64,000 nucleotides of DNA from CALHVX01 sp039198065 (GTDB taxonomy: Bacteria > Pseudomonadota > Gammaproteobacteria > Pseudomonadales > Azotimanducaceae). Shown here piece after piece: positions 17,272 through 24,422 of this stretch. The stretch's first letter is position 1. Each line of letters opens with the position of its first letter. The notes under the pieces are model-generated. The model ran no database searches, was not told where the DNA came from, and was given only the letters and a program-made list of their open reading frames with translations. The position numbers and the translations under genes are program-made. The stretch covers positions 930,001 to 994,000 of the forward strand of contig JBCCTU010000001.1 in the NCBI GenBank assembly GCA_039198065.1, given 5' to 3'.

Positions 17272-17362
17272 GGTCCCAAGTGAAGATCCCAAGTGAAGGT
17301 CCCAAGAGAAGGCCCCAAGTGAAGGCCGAAAGTGAACGTCCCAGGTAAAGGTCCCCCGTGTG
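17272..17362. repeat. 13-bp tandem repeat, 7 copies, ending in the start codon of the TusA-like gene
   Basis: Units follow the pattern GGTCCCAAGTGAA: 17272, 17285, 17298, 17311, 17324, 17337 and 17350. The first five or six are close; the last reads GGTCCCCCGTGTG and contains the GTG start at 17360. The period is not a multiple of three, so the array is unlikely to be coding. It supplies repeated AAGTGAAGG or AGAAGG stretches that resemble ribosome-binding sites. Confidence 0.92.
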
Positions 17363-17635
17363 AACGATCCCGAACAAGGCGCCCAGACTGCGAACTCAGG
17401 CGGCGACGTGTCTCAGATTCTCGACGTTTCCGGGGAATCCTGCCCGATGCCGCTGCTGCGCACCAAACTCGCGCTCAATCAGCTTGGGGCGGGTGAGGTG
17501 TTGCGAGTGATCGCAACCGATCCCCGTTCGGAACGGGATTTCGAGACCTTTTGCGCTCAGAGCGGCACCGCTCTGCTGCAAGCGGAACGCAAGGGCGATA
17601 CCTTTGTCTATCTTCTACAGAAGGCGGCCAGCTGA
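17360..17635 (+). CDS. TusA/SirA-family sulfur-carrier-like protein
   Basis: 91 residues. The family signature SGESCPMPLLRTKLAL (Cys about 28) and a ferredoxin-like beta-alpha-beta fold are clear. TusA-type proteins carry persulfide sulfur for tRNA thiolation or other sulfur trafficking. The N-terminal 17 residues are a low-complexity extension. Start is GTG 17360 inside the last unit of a 13-base tandem array, with a GGTAAAGG stretch 7-14 bases upstream as a possible ribosome-binding site. It is followed by a PerM-like permease gene 105 bases on. Confidence 0.88.
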   Translation: MNDPEQGAQTANSGGDVSQILDVSGESCPMPLLRTKLALNQLGAGEVLRVIATDPRSERDFETFCAQSGTALLQAERKGDTFVYLLQKAAS

Positions 17636-17740
17636 GCTGCTGCCGCTAACTGGCGTTACGTGCCCGTGGGCCAGCGTCACGGTCCCCTGACGTCGCCGGC
17701 AACGGTTCCCGGGGCTCGAGTGCAAATGAGCTGAGAATCG

Positions 17741-18817
17741 ATGCGTTTTCTCGAAATCCTTTCGCATTGGGTCAATCGCTACTTCTCCGACGAAGAAGCG
17801 ATCTTCCTAGTGTTCTTGCTGCTCGCGCTGGGTCTCTTTCTGTTCATGCTCGGCGACGTACTGGCACCGGTTCTCGCGGGATTGATTCTTGCCTTTTTAC
17901 TCACCGGCCTGGTGGATCGACTCAAGGCGCTGCGGGTTCCGGAAACGGTAGCGGTGTTCGTTACCTTTGCGCTGTTTCTGTCCGCGATGATTGCTGTATT
18001 GATTTTCGTGGTGCCCTTGCTCATTCAGCAAACTCGGGCGTTGGTCGGGGCTGTGCCTGACCTCATGGGCCGGTTGCGGGAACTGGCTCGCCAGTTGATG
18101 GAGCGTTTCCCAGACCTGATTACGGAAACGCAGTTTGCGCAGGCCATGGACTCGATCGGCGGCCAGCTCGGCAACTGGTCGAGACTGGTGCTCGAACTGG
18201 TCGTTGGTCAGGTTCCATCGCTCGTTGGGCTCCTAATTTATCTCGTGCTCGTACCCATTTCCGTCTTCTTCATGCTGAAAGATCGGGAGCTGCTGCTTAA
18301 ATTTGCGCTGTCTCTGCTGCCCTCGCACCGGCCCCTGTTGAATCGCGTCGGTGCGGAGATGAACGTACAGCTCATTAACTACGTACGCGGCAAGTTCGTT
18401 GAAATTCTGCTTGTGGGGGCTGCAACCTTTGTTTGCTTTTCTCTGCTCGGACTCAACTATGCCGCGCTTCTCGGAGTGCTCGTCGGCCTCTCGGTCCTGA
18501 TTCCCTTTATTGGCGCGGCGGTCGTCACTATTCCCGTGTTTCTCGTCGGACTCCTGCAGTTCGGATGGAGCTGGGATTTCGGCAAGGTCATGATCGGATA
18601 CATGATCATCCAGTTCATTGACGGCAATATTCTGGTACCGGTGCTGTTTTCCGAAGCCGTTGACCTGCATCCGCTCACCATCATTATCGCTGTGCTCGCG
18701 TTTGGTGGCCTGTGGGGTTTCTGGGGCGTGTTCTTTGCCATACCGCTGGCAACGCTGGTCAAGGCGATCTACAACGCCTGGCCGCAGGAGGCGCCGACGG
18801 TGGCGGCTTCACGATAA
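17741..18817 (+). CDS. AI-2E/PerM-family membrane protein
   Basis: 358 residues with about seven to eight hydrophobic segments: 22-58 in two spans, 66-90, 155-180, 215-255 in several, 265-290 and 305-340. Family motifs are PISVFFMLKDRE and a C-terminal GFWGVFFAIPLATLVKA. Members include AI-2 exporter TqsA, sodium/proton antiporters and PerM. Next to dapA or bepA in many Gammaproteobacteria the PerM group is usual, so PerM-like is favoured. The transported substrate is not evident. Confidence 0.85.
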   Translation: MRFLEILSHWVNRYFSDEEAIFLVFLLLALGLFLFMLGDVLAPVLAGLILAFLLTGLVDRLKALRVPETVAVFVTFALFLSAMIAVLIFVVPLLIQQTRALVGAVPDLMGRLRELARQLMERFPDLITETQFAQAMDSIGGQLGNWSRLVLELVVGQVPSLVGLLIYLVLVPISVFFMLKDRELLLKFALSLLPSHRPLLNRVGAEMNVQLINYVRGKFVEILLVGAATFVCFSLLGLNYAALLGVLVGLSVLIPFIGAAVVTIPVFLVGLLQFGWSWDFGKVMIGYMIIQFIDGNILVPVLFSEAVDLHPLTIIIAVLAFGGLWGFWGVFFAIPLATLVKAIYNAWPQEAPTVAASR

Positions 18818-18928
18818 CGGGTTCGTCGCCCGTCTCCCTGGCCTACTGGATGGGCAATCAGTACCATGCGCAGCCAGCGTTACGGCCCGTACACGGGTTG
18901 AGTTCAGTATTCTTTTTGGGGCGGTTCG

Positions 18929-19819
18929 TTGTTCAGCGGTAGCATAGTTGCACTGGTTACTCCCATGACGCCGGATGGCGCCGTCGACTGGCCGGCGCTG
19001 GATCGGCTTGTTGCCTGGCATCTGGATCAGGGGACGGACGGCATCGTTCCCGTCGGAACCACTGGAGAATCGGCAACGTTGTCTGTGCCTGAGCACAAAG
19101 ACGTTATCGCCCGCACCGTCTCCGTAGTTGCTCGCCAGGTGCCCGTCATTGCCGGGACCGGGGGCAACGCCACCTGGGAAGCCATCGAACTCAGCCGCGA
19201 TGCCGAAGCCGTTGGCGCCGATGCGTGTCTGCTTGTTACCCCTTACTACAACCGGCCCACTCAACCGGGACTGGTTGCCCATTACCGAGAGATTGCGGCG
19301 GCGACGGAAGGCCCCCTCGTGCTGTACAACGTACCGCCGCGAACGGCCTGCGACATGCTTGCGGACACGGTCGCTGAGGTCGCAGCTCTGCCTTCCATTG
19401 TTGGTATCAAAGAAGCCTGCGGTGATCCTGAGCGGGTCGCCGAGATCAAAGCCCGGGTGCCCGACGATTTTGTGATTCTTTCCGGGGAGGATGCGCAGAC
19501 GCTGCGGATGCTCGAACTCGGAGCGACGGGTACGATTTCCGTCACTGCCAACGTGTTGCCGCGCAAGATGCATGAGTTTTGTGCCGCTTTTCTAAGCGGC
19601 GATCGGCAGCGCGCGGCCGTGCTGGACGCTGATCTTCAGCGCATGCACGCAGCCCTGTTTCTCGAATCGAGCCCAACGCCAACTAAGTGGGCGCTGCATC
19701 GTATGGGCCTGATCGAGGAAGGTATTCGGTTGCCCCTGCTGCCGATGTCTGAAAGTCGTCGCCCGCTGCTCGACGTTGAGCTTGAGTTTTTCGACTGCTT
19801 CTCGGCAGCCCCCGAGTGA
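18929..19819 (+). CDS. dapA: DapA, 4-hydroxy-tetrahydrodipicolinate synthase
   Basis: 296 residues. It condenses pyruvate and aspartate semialdehyde, the first committed step to lysine and diaminopimelate. Clear motifs are the N-terminus FSGSIVALVTPM, GTTGESATL, the catalytic tyrosine in TPYYNRPTQ and the Schiff-base lysine in GIKEACG. The start is a TTG at 18929, chosen because it gives the exact conserved N-terminus and is preceded by a G-rich stretch. bamC overlaps the stop, as in E. coli. Confidence 0.97.
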   Translation: MFSGSIVALVTPMTPDGAVDWPALDRLVAWHLDQGTDGIVPVGTTGESATLSVPEHKDVIARTVSVVARQVPVIAGTGGNATWEAIELSRDAEAVGADACLLVTPYYNRPTQPGLVAHYREIAAATEGPLVLYNVPPRTACDMLADTVAEVAALPSIVGIKEACGDPERVAEIKARVPDDFVILSGEDAQTLRMLELGATGTISVTANVLPRKMHEFCAAFLSGDRQRAAVLDADLQRMHAALFLESSPTPTKWALHRMGLIEEGIRLPLLPMSESRRPLLDVELEFFDCFSAAPE

Positions 19820-20937
19820 TGGCCCGGGCGCTGGCAACCGGACTGCTGGTGGCGCTGATCGGCGGCTGCGGCTGGCTGCGGGACGATAAGGGCGTGTTTG
19901 TTGATCGTCGCGACGACTACTTAAACGCGGATGAAAACCCAGATCTTGTCGTTCCCGGCGATTTCGGCGTAGAGCAACTGGGCGACCCATTCCCGATCCC
20001 GCCAACGCCGGAGCAGAACAATCCCGAATTTTTCCCCTATCGGCCACCGCTTCCCGACGCGATCTACGGCGATGATTCGGCTGAAACGGTTCGGATCCAG
20101 CGCTTGGGCGAGCGTCGGTGGCTGGTCGTACCCGAGCTGCCTGCGACGCTATGGCCCAAGGTCAAACAGTTCTTTGCGGAAAACGGGGTCGCAGTTGCGG
20201 CGGAAAGCCCGGAAGCGGGGCGCATCGACACGGAGTGGCTGCTGCTCGAGAACCGGGGCTACCGGGACATCGTACGAACGTTGTTGCTCGAAGCGCGCGA
20301 CGAGTCATCGGTGCCGGCAACGGAGACGGCGGAACGACTTATCCTGCGCGTTGAGCAAGGTATTCGAGACCGCACCGCGGAGGTCCACCTCAGGCATCAG
20401 CGTGTTCTGCCCGACCGGGTCGCGGCCGCCGGGCCGTCACCGCTGGACATCGGTCCGGTACGGTCTGACGACCAAGGGTCAGAGAGCGAGTTGCTCGCGG
20501 AACTGGGCGCGTACGTTGCGGCAAAGGTTTCGGAGCAGTCGTTTTCCATGGTGGGTCAATCGATAACCACGCAACCGAAGGCGATCCTGCAGCGTCTCGA
20601 TACCGGCTCCCCGGCGCTGCGCCTGAATCTGGACGAAGAGCGGGCCTGGGCAACGGTGGGTCAGGCGTTGACCAATGCGGAGATCGACATCGAGGCCTCC
20701 GATGCGGAGAGCCTCGAGTATGAGATCTCGCTTAAAGAAGAGGATCTGACCGGCGAAAAGCCAGGTTTCTTCGCTCGAACGTTTTCCTTTGGTGATCGCG
20801 CTGAGCGGTTGAAGCTCCGCTTGCTTCCGATTCCCGATGCGACGGGGTTCTATGCGGTCGTTGAGCGCCCGGATCGAGAAATCGATCGCGAGTTTGCCCA
20901 GTCCGTGCTGGTGCTCGTGCGCGAGTACGCGGGGTGA
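19819..20937 (+). CDS. bamC: BamC-like outer-membrane assembly lipoprotein
   Basis: 372 residues from ATG 19819 (GTG 19816 is equally possible). The lipoprotein signal has lipobox LIGGC (Cys about 18). Two helix-grip-like domains follow: about 85-200, with RWLVVPELPATLWPKVKQFF and a WLLLENRGYRD segment, and about 255-370, with LNLDEERAWATVGQAL. BamC is a lipoprotein of the BAM complex. The dapA-bamC order matches E. coli. Sequence divergence is high, so the call rests on synteny, lipobox and the WP..W pattern. Confidence 0.85.
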   Translation: MARALATGLLVALIGGCGWLRDDKGVFVDRRDDYLNADENPDLVVPGDFGVEQLGDPFPIPPTPEQNNPEFFPYRPPLPDAIYGDDSAETVRIQRLGERRWLVVPELPATLWPKVKQFFAENGVAVAAESPEAGRIDTEWLLLENRGYRDIVRTLLLEARDESSVPATETAERLILRVEQGIRDRTAEVHLRHQRVLPDRVAAAGPSPLDIGPVRSDDQGSESELLAELGAYVAAKVSEQSFSMVGQSITTQPKAILQRLDTGSPALRLNLDEERAWATVGQALTNAEIDIEASDAESLEYEISLKEEDLTGEKPGFFARTFSFGDRAERLKLRLLPIPDATGFYAVVERPDREIDREFAQSVLVLVREYAG

Positions 20938-21821
20938 GCGATGCGTTCATCGCGGGCGCGCTGCCAGCGCTTGGGTTCGCGTCGTTGGGCAGCGGCAGTC
21001 GCGGCAACGGCACGCTGGTGCGGATTGGTGGTGAACTCATCCTCGTTGATTGCGGCTTTAGCGTGCGCGTCACCGTGGCGCGGCTCGCTCGCTTTGGACT
21101 GCGCCCCGGGGACTTGTCTGCCATTTTGGTTACCCACGAACATGCGGATCACATCGGTGGAGTGGCCGGCCTTGCCCAACGCTACCGCATCCCCGTGTGG
21201 TGTTCGCACGGCACCCGGCGCGCCGTTGCTGGCGAACTAAGCGCGCGTTGTTTTCTCTCGGATCAGCCGTTTTCCATCGGTCAGGTTCGCGTTGATCCCG
21301 TCGCCGTACCGCACGATGCCCGGGAGCCCACGCAGTTCGTGTTTCGTTATGAAGCGGAAGGGCGGGCTGAGCAGGTCGGTGTGCTATCGGACCTCGGCTG
21401 CATCACGCCGCACGTCACCGATCGCTTCAGCGGCTGCGATGGACTCATGCTCGAGGCCAATCATGACCCCGCGTTACTGCGGGCAGGACGTTATCCGCCG
21501 TCGGTAAAACGTCGCGTTGCCTCGGACCTTGGGCACCTTTCCAATGAGCAAAGCCTGGGCCTACTGGCCCGGATCGCTCATCCGAAGCTGCACGTCGTGC
21601 TGGGGCACATCAGCCAGCAGAACAACGATATGGATCTTCTAAAGGCGCTGTTTGAACCGTTGCGTCCTCAGCTTGGGGCGCTGGGCTATGCCGCGCAGGA
21701 GACGGGTCACCGGTGGCTTTGTCCGGGTGGGTCGGCCGACGCGGTTGTCGCAGCCGACGTGCAAACCCAAAGTGGTACGGAGACTGAGATCAGGGGCGAA
21801 ACGGAGGCGATACTTTCGTGA
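20934..21821 (+). CDS. Metallo-beta-lactamase-fold hydrolase (YycJ/WalJ-like)
   Basis: 295 residues. The N-terminus ASLGSGSRGNGTLVRIGGELILVDCGFS is typical of the YycJ subgroup. The dinuclear metal motif THEHADH (about 66-72), then PHDA (about 124-127), and a late GHIS are present. Homologues are candidate 5'-3' exonucleases or ribonuclease-Z-like hydrolases. Start is GTG 20934, overlapping bamC by 4 bases. The next gene starts in its stop, so this is a translationally coupled chain. Confidence 0.85.
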   Translation: MSDAFIAGALPALGFASLGSGSRGNGTLVRIGGELILVDCGFSVRVTVARLARFGLRPGDLSAILVTHEHADHIGGVAGLAQRYRIPVWCSHGTRRAVAGELSARCFLSDQPFSIGQVRVDPVAVPHDAREPTQFVFRYEAEGRAEQVGVLSDLGCITPHVTDRFSGCDGLMLEANHDPALLRAGRYPPSVKRRVASDLGHLSNEQSLGLLARIAHPKLHVVLGHISQQNNDMDLLKALFEPLRPQLGALGYAAQETGHRWLCPGGSADAVVAADVQTQSGTETEIRGETEAILS

Positions 21822-22024
21822 ACGGCTTTGCGGTTGAAGAAGTGGCCACTCACTGTCCCTATTGCGGTGAGCCGATCACCGTGCTGGTCGAACCAGAGAC
21901 CGTTGACGTCGGTGATGGCTACGTCGAAGACTGCCAGGTGTGCTGCCGGCCGATGATGCTGTTTCCCCACCAGGAACACGACGGGACGATCTGGGTCGAT
22001 GCGCGCCAGGAAAATGAATGCTGA
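21818..22024 (+). CDS. CPxCG-type cysteine-rich small zinc-finger protein
   Basis: 68 residues. Two knuckles, HCPYCGEPI (about 12-20) and DCQVCCRPM (about 38-46), form a likely tetracysteine zinc site. The family is widespread and uncharacterised. Start is GTG 21818 within the stop of the MBL-fold gene. Despite its size it is well supported by the conserved motifs and coupling. Confidence 0.85.
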   Translation: MNGFAVEEVATHCPYCGEPITVLVEPETVDVGDGYVEDCQVCCRPMMLFPHQEHDGTIWVDARQENEC

Positions 22025-22202
22025 GAGCGTTCGTAATGTGATGCTAGGGCCAGCTGCTGATCGCCCGCGCGTTTGCCGGTGCTCTCGCCGGTGCTCTCAC
22101 CCTTACACGCGCCGGCCGTATCGCTGTGCAGCAAGCGTATGCGTACGCTGCCAAGGGCCGCAGTAACGAAAACACTAGGTACAACGGAACACGGAATCCC
22201 CG

Positions 22203-23075
22203 ATGGCAGAAGCTTCCGACATCTTTGAAGCGAATCCGCAGAATTTTCAGGCCGACGTCGTCGAGCGATCTCAGCGGCAACCGGTGGTACTGCTGTTTTG
22301 GGCCGAACAGTTGCCGGAAGCGGCAGAGGCCCAGCGAACGTTGACGGCGCTGGTTCCGCGCTACGGCGGCAAGGTATCGCTTGCGCTGGTAGATGTTGCC
22401 CGCGACCAATCTCTTGCCCAGCATCTGCGGGTACAGGGCTTGCCCAGCGTCCGCGTTGTCGACAAGGGTCAGATTGCTGGACAGCTCGACGGACCTCAAC
22501 CGGAGTCGGCCTATACGCAGATGCTCGATGATCTGACGCTGTCGTCTGCCGAGGTTGAGCAGCAACACCTTGATCATCTGCTCGATGGCGGTGACTTCGA
22601 ACAGGCGCTGGCGCTGCTGCAGCAAGCGCTCGAGGAAGAGCCGAACAACCAGGCATTTCGTGTCGAGCTGGCCGATGTGCTGTTACGACAGGCAGCCAGC
22701 GGCCATGAGGCCGCGCTTGTTGATGCCCGGCAGGTGCTCGCGACGCTTCCCGAGGATGCGCCGGAGCGGGAACGGCCCGTCGAGCGCTTGGCGCTGCTTG
22801 AGGAACTTGCCGAAACTCCGGATCGAGTCACGCTCGAGGCGCGCGTTGCTGCAGATGCAACGGATCTGGAACAGAAATATCTGCTCGCCGTGCGCCTGGC
22901 GGGGGAAGGCAACTACGAAGCTGCCTTGGAGCTGGCCCTCGAGATACTGACGCAAGACCGCAAGTTTCGTGACGATGGCGGACGGCTGCTGATGCTGCGA
23001 ATTTTCCGTCTGCTCCCGAAAGGCGCCGAACTGGCTAGTCGCTACCGCCGCCGGCTGTTTGCGTTCCTGCACTGA
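22203..23075 (+). CDS. CnoX/YbbN-like thioredoxin-TPR co-chaperone lacking cysteines
   Basis: 290 residues. An N-terminal thioredoxin fold (about 10-115, VVLLFWAEQLPEAAEA, cis-Pro in VQGLPSVRVV) is fused to four TPR-like units and a C-terminal TPR domain. E. coli CnoX holds oxidised clients for GroEL or DnaK refolding. In this copy the CxxC position reads QLPE and the whole protein has no cysteine, so redox chemistry is impossible. A holdase or scaffold role is expected. ATG 22203 follows a 178-base gap. Confidence 0.88.
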   Translation: MAEASDIFEANPQNFQADVVERSQRQPVVLLFWAEQLPEAAEAQRTLTALVPRYGGKVSLALVDVARDQSLAQHLRVQGLPSVRVVDKGQIAGQLDGPQPESAYTQMLDDLTLSSAEVEQQHLDHLLDGGDFEQALALLQQALEEEPNNQAFRVELADVLLRQAASGHEAALVDARQVLATLPEDAPERERPVERLALLEELAETPDRVTLEARVAADATDLEQKYLLAVRLAGEGNYEAALELALEILTQDRKFRDDGGRLLMLRIFRLLPKGAELASRYRRRLFAFLH

Positions 23076-23114
23076 GATCTGGTTCTACTCGGTCAAGACA
23101 GACACAGCCGTTTT

Positions 23115-23226
23115 GGCCGAGCCCCTCTGGCCGAGCCCCTCTGGCCGAGCCCCTCTGGCCGAGCCTGTGCAGCCCAGCCCTTCTGGCCGAGCCTGTCTGG
23201 CCGAGCCTGTGCGGCCCAGCCTGTGA
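23115..23226. repeat. 14-bp tandem repeat, 8 copies
   Basis: The consensus unit is GGCCGAGCCYSTST: 23115, 23129, 23143, 23157, 23171, 23185, 23199 and 23213. The first three copies are identical and the rest vary mainly in the last five bases, suggesting homogenisation of one side. It lies 40 bases after cnoX and 81 bases before the FHA gene. No open frame of note crosses it. Not a CRISPR: no spacers. Confidence 0.93.
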
Positions 23227-23306
23227 CACCTACCCGTTTTCGTCCCGGTCGGCCCCGTACACTGATTGGTTAATGGGCGAGGCCCGCTCCGAGAATCATC
23301 CCAGGC

Positions 23307-23675
23307 ATGCCGTACGAAGGAACGTCCGGATCAGATGCAGCACCGGCGGCGGGACCGCGGTTGGTGCTCGCATTCGACAACAGCCAGCTCTGCATCGAGC
23401 CTGGCGAGAGCGTCCTGCTTGGTCGTGACGCGGTAGCGGATCTACGTATCGACCGACCGCATGTATCCGGCCGCCACCTGTTGATTACCCGGCGTGATCG
23501 CTATTTCGTCGCCATTGATCAGTCGACGAATGGCACGTTTCTGCAGACCGAAGATCGCACCGTTACCCATTTCAAACGCGGCGAACAGCGCCTCTGGGGC
23601 AGCGGCTGGCTATGTTTGGGAGAACCGCTGAACCGCGACGCGGTGATCCACTTCTACCAGCCGGAGTCGCCATGA
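23307..23675 (+). CDS. FHA-domain protein
   Basis: 122 residues, little more than one forkhead-associated domain (about 18-115). Phosphothreonine-binding landmarks are all present: LLGRD, VSGRHLLIT and STNGTF. There is no signal or membrane segment, so it is cytoplasmic. The stop overlaps the PP2C start by 4 bases (ATGA), and a kinase follows. Expected role: read a phosphothreonine made by the kinase and removed by the phosphatase, linking the pair to a target. It is the first gene of the five-gene row. Confidence 0.92.
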   Translation: MPYEGTSGSDAAPAAGPRLVLAFDNSQLCIEPGESVLLGRDAVADLRIDRPHVSGRHLLITRRDRYFVAIDQSTNGTFLQTEDRTVTHFKRGEQRLWGSGWLCLGEPLNRDAVIHFYQPESP

Positions 23676-24412
23676 GCTGGGCCAGCAGTGGACTCACGCA
23701 TCGCGGAAACTGTCGATCCACCAACGAAGATGCCATTCTCGAGCGTCCGGACCGTGGTCTGTGGGCGGTTGCTGACGGCATGGGTGGACACAGCGCCGGC
23801 GATGTAGCCAGCCAGACCATCTGCAGTGCCCTTGCGGGTCTGACGCTCGATGGCACGCTTGCCGATCGTGTTGATGCGGTCGAGGATCAGCTGCTGGAAG
23901 TCAATGAAGCGCTACGCCTCTACGGTAAAGATTTCGAGAGCGAACAGCAGCCCGCAACCGTCGGTAGTACCGTTGTCAGCCTTCTTGTTGATCGCGATGT
24001 CGGGGTTGCGTTGTGGGCTGGCGACAGCCGCCTCTACCGTCTGCGTCACGGCCAGCTCGAACAAGTTACGCGCGATCACAATCCGGTCAGTGACCTTCTC
24101 GACAGTGGCTCCGTCACCGAGGCCGAGGCGCTTGCGGCAGACACCAACGTTGTCACCCGGGCAGTCGGGGGACAGTTCGCATTGACCCTCGACATCGCCG
24201 TGTTCGATCTTCGCCCCGGTGATCTGCTCATGCTCTGCTCCGACGGTCTCTACCGCGAGTTGCAGCACCAGCGGCTGGAGTCGATGCTCTCGAAACGTCG
24301 CGGCCCCGCCGGCTTCGAGCTCGACGAGTTGACCCGCGAGCTGGTTAGCCAGTGTCTGTGCGGGCTGGCCCGGGACAATCTGTCGGTCGTTCTCGCAGGA
24401 CGTGAGCGCTGA
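23672..24412 (+). CDS. PP2C-family Ser/Thr protein phosphatase (PppA/Stp-like)
   Basis: 246 residues from ATG 23672, which overlaps the FHA stop. Metal-site motifs are complete: RSTNEDAIL, VADGMGGHSAGDVAS, WAGDSRLYRLR, SDGLYREL and ARDNLSVVL. It is cytoplasmic with no membrane segment. It should reverse phosphorylation by the kinase that begins 10 bases downstream. The same trio is found in type VI secretion loci (PppA-PpkA-Fha), but no other T6SS gene is present here. Confidence 0.94.
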   Translation: MSWASSGLTHRGNCRSTNEDAILERPDRGLWAVADGMGGHSAGDVASQTICSALAGLTLDGTLADRVDAVEDQLLEVNEALRLYGKDFESEQQPATVGSTVVSLLVDRDVGVALWAGDSRLYRLRHGQLEQVTRDHNPVSDLLDSGSVTEAEALAADTNVVTRAVGGQFALTLDIAVFDLRPGDLLMLCSDGLYRELQHQRLESMLSKRRGPAGFELDELTRELVSQCLCGLARDNLSVVLAGRER

Positions 24413-24422
24413 GCACTGAACT

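Noticed and set aside
17127..17348. Small + strand open frame over the 13-bp repeats
   Set aside because: The period is not a multiple of three, so repeat units read differently per copy; no motif or ribosome-binding site supports it.
21919..22656. Minus-strand open frame (245 residues) opposite the CPxCG and CnoX-like genes
   Set aside because: Shadow of the cnoX frame; Pro/Arg-rich translation with no family motif and no signal for translation.
23115..23226. CRISPR array
   Set aside because: Units are contiguous 14-mers without spacers, and no cas gene is nearby. The same holds for the other five arrays.
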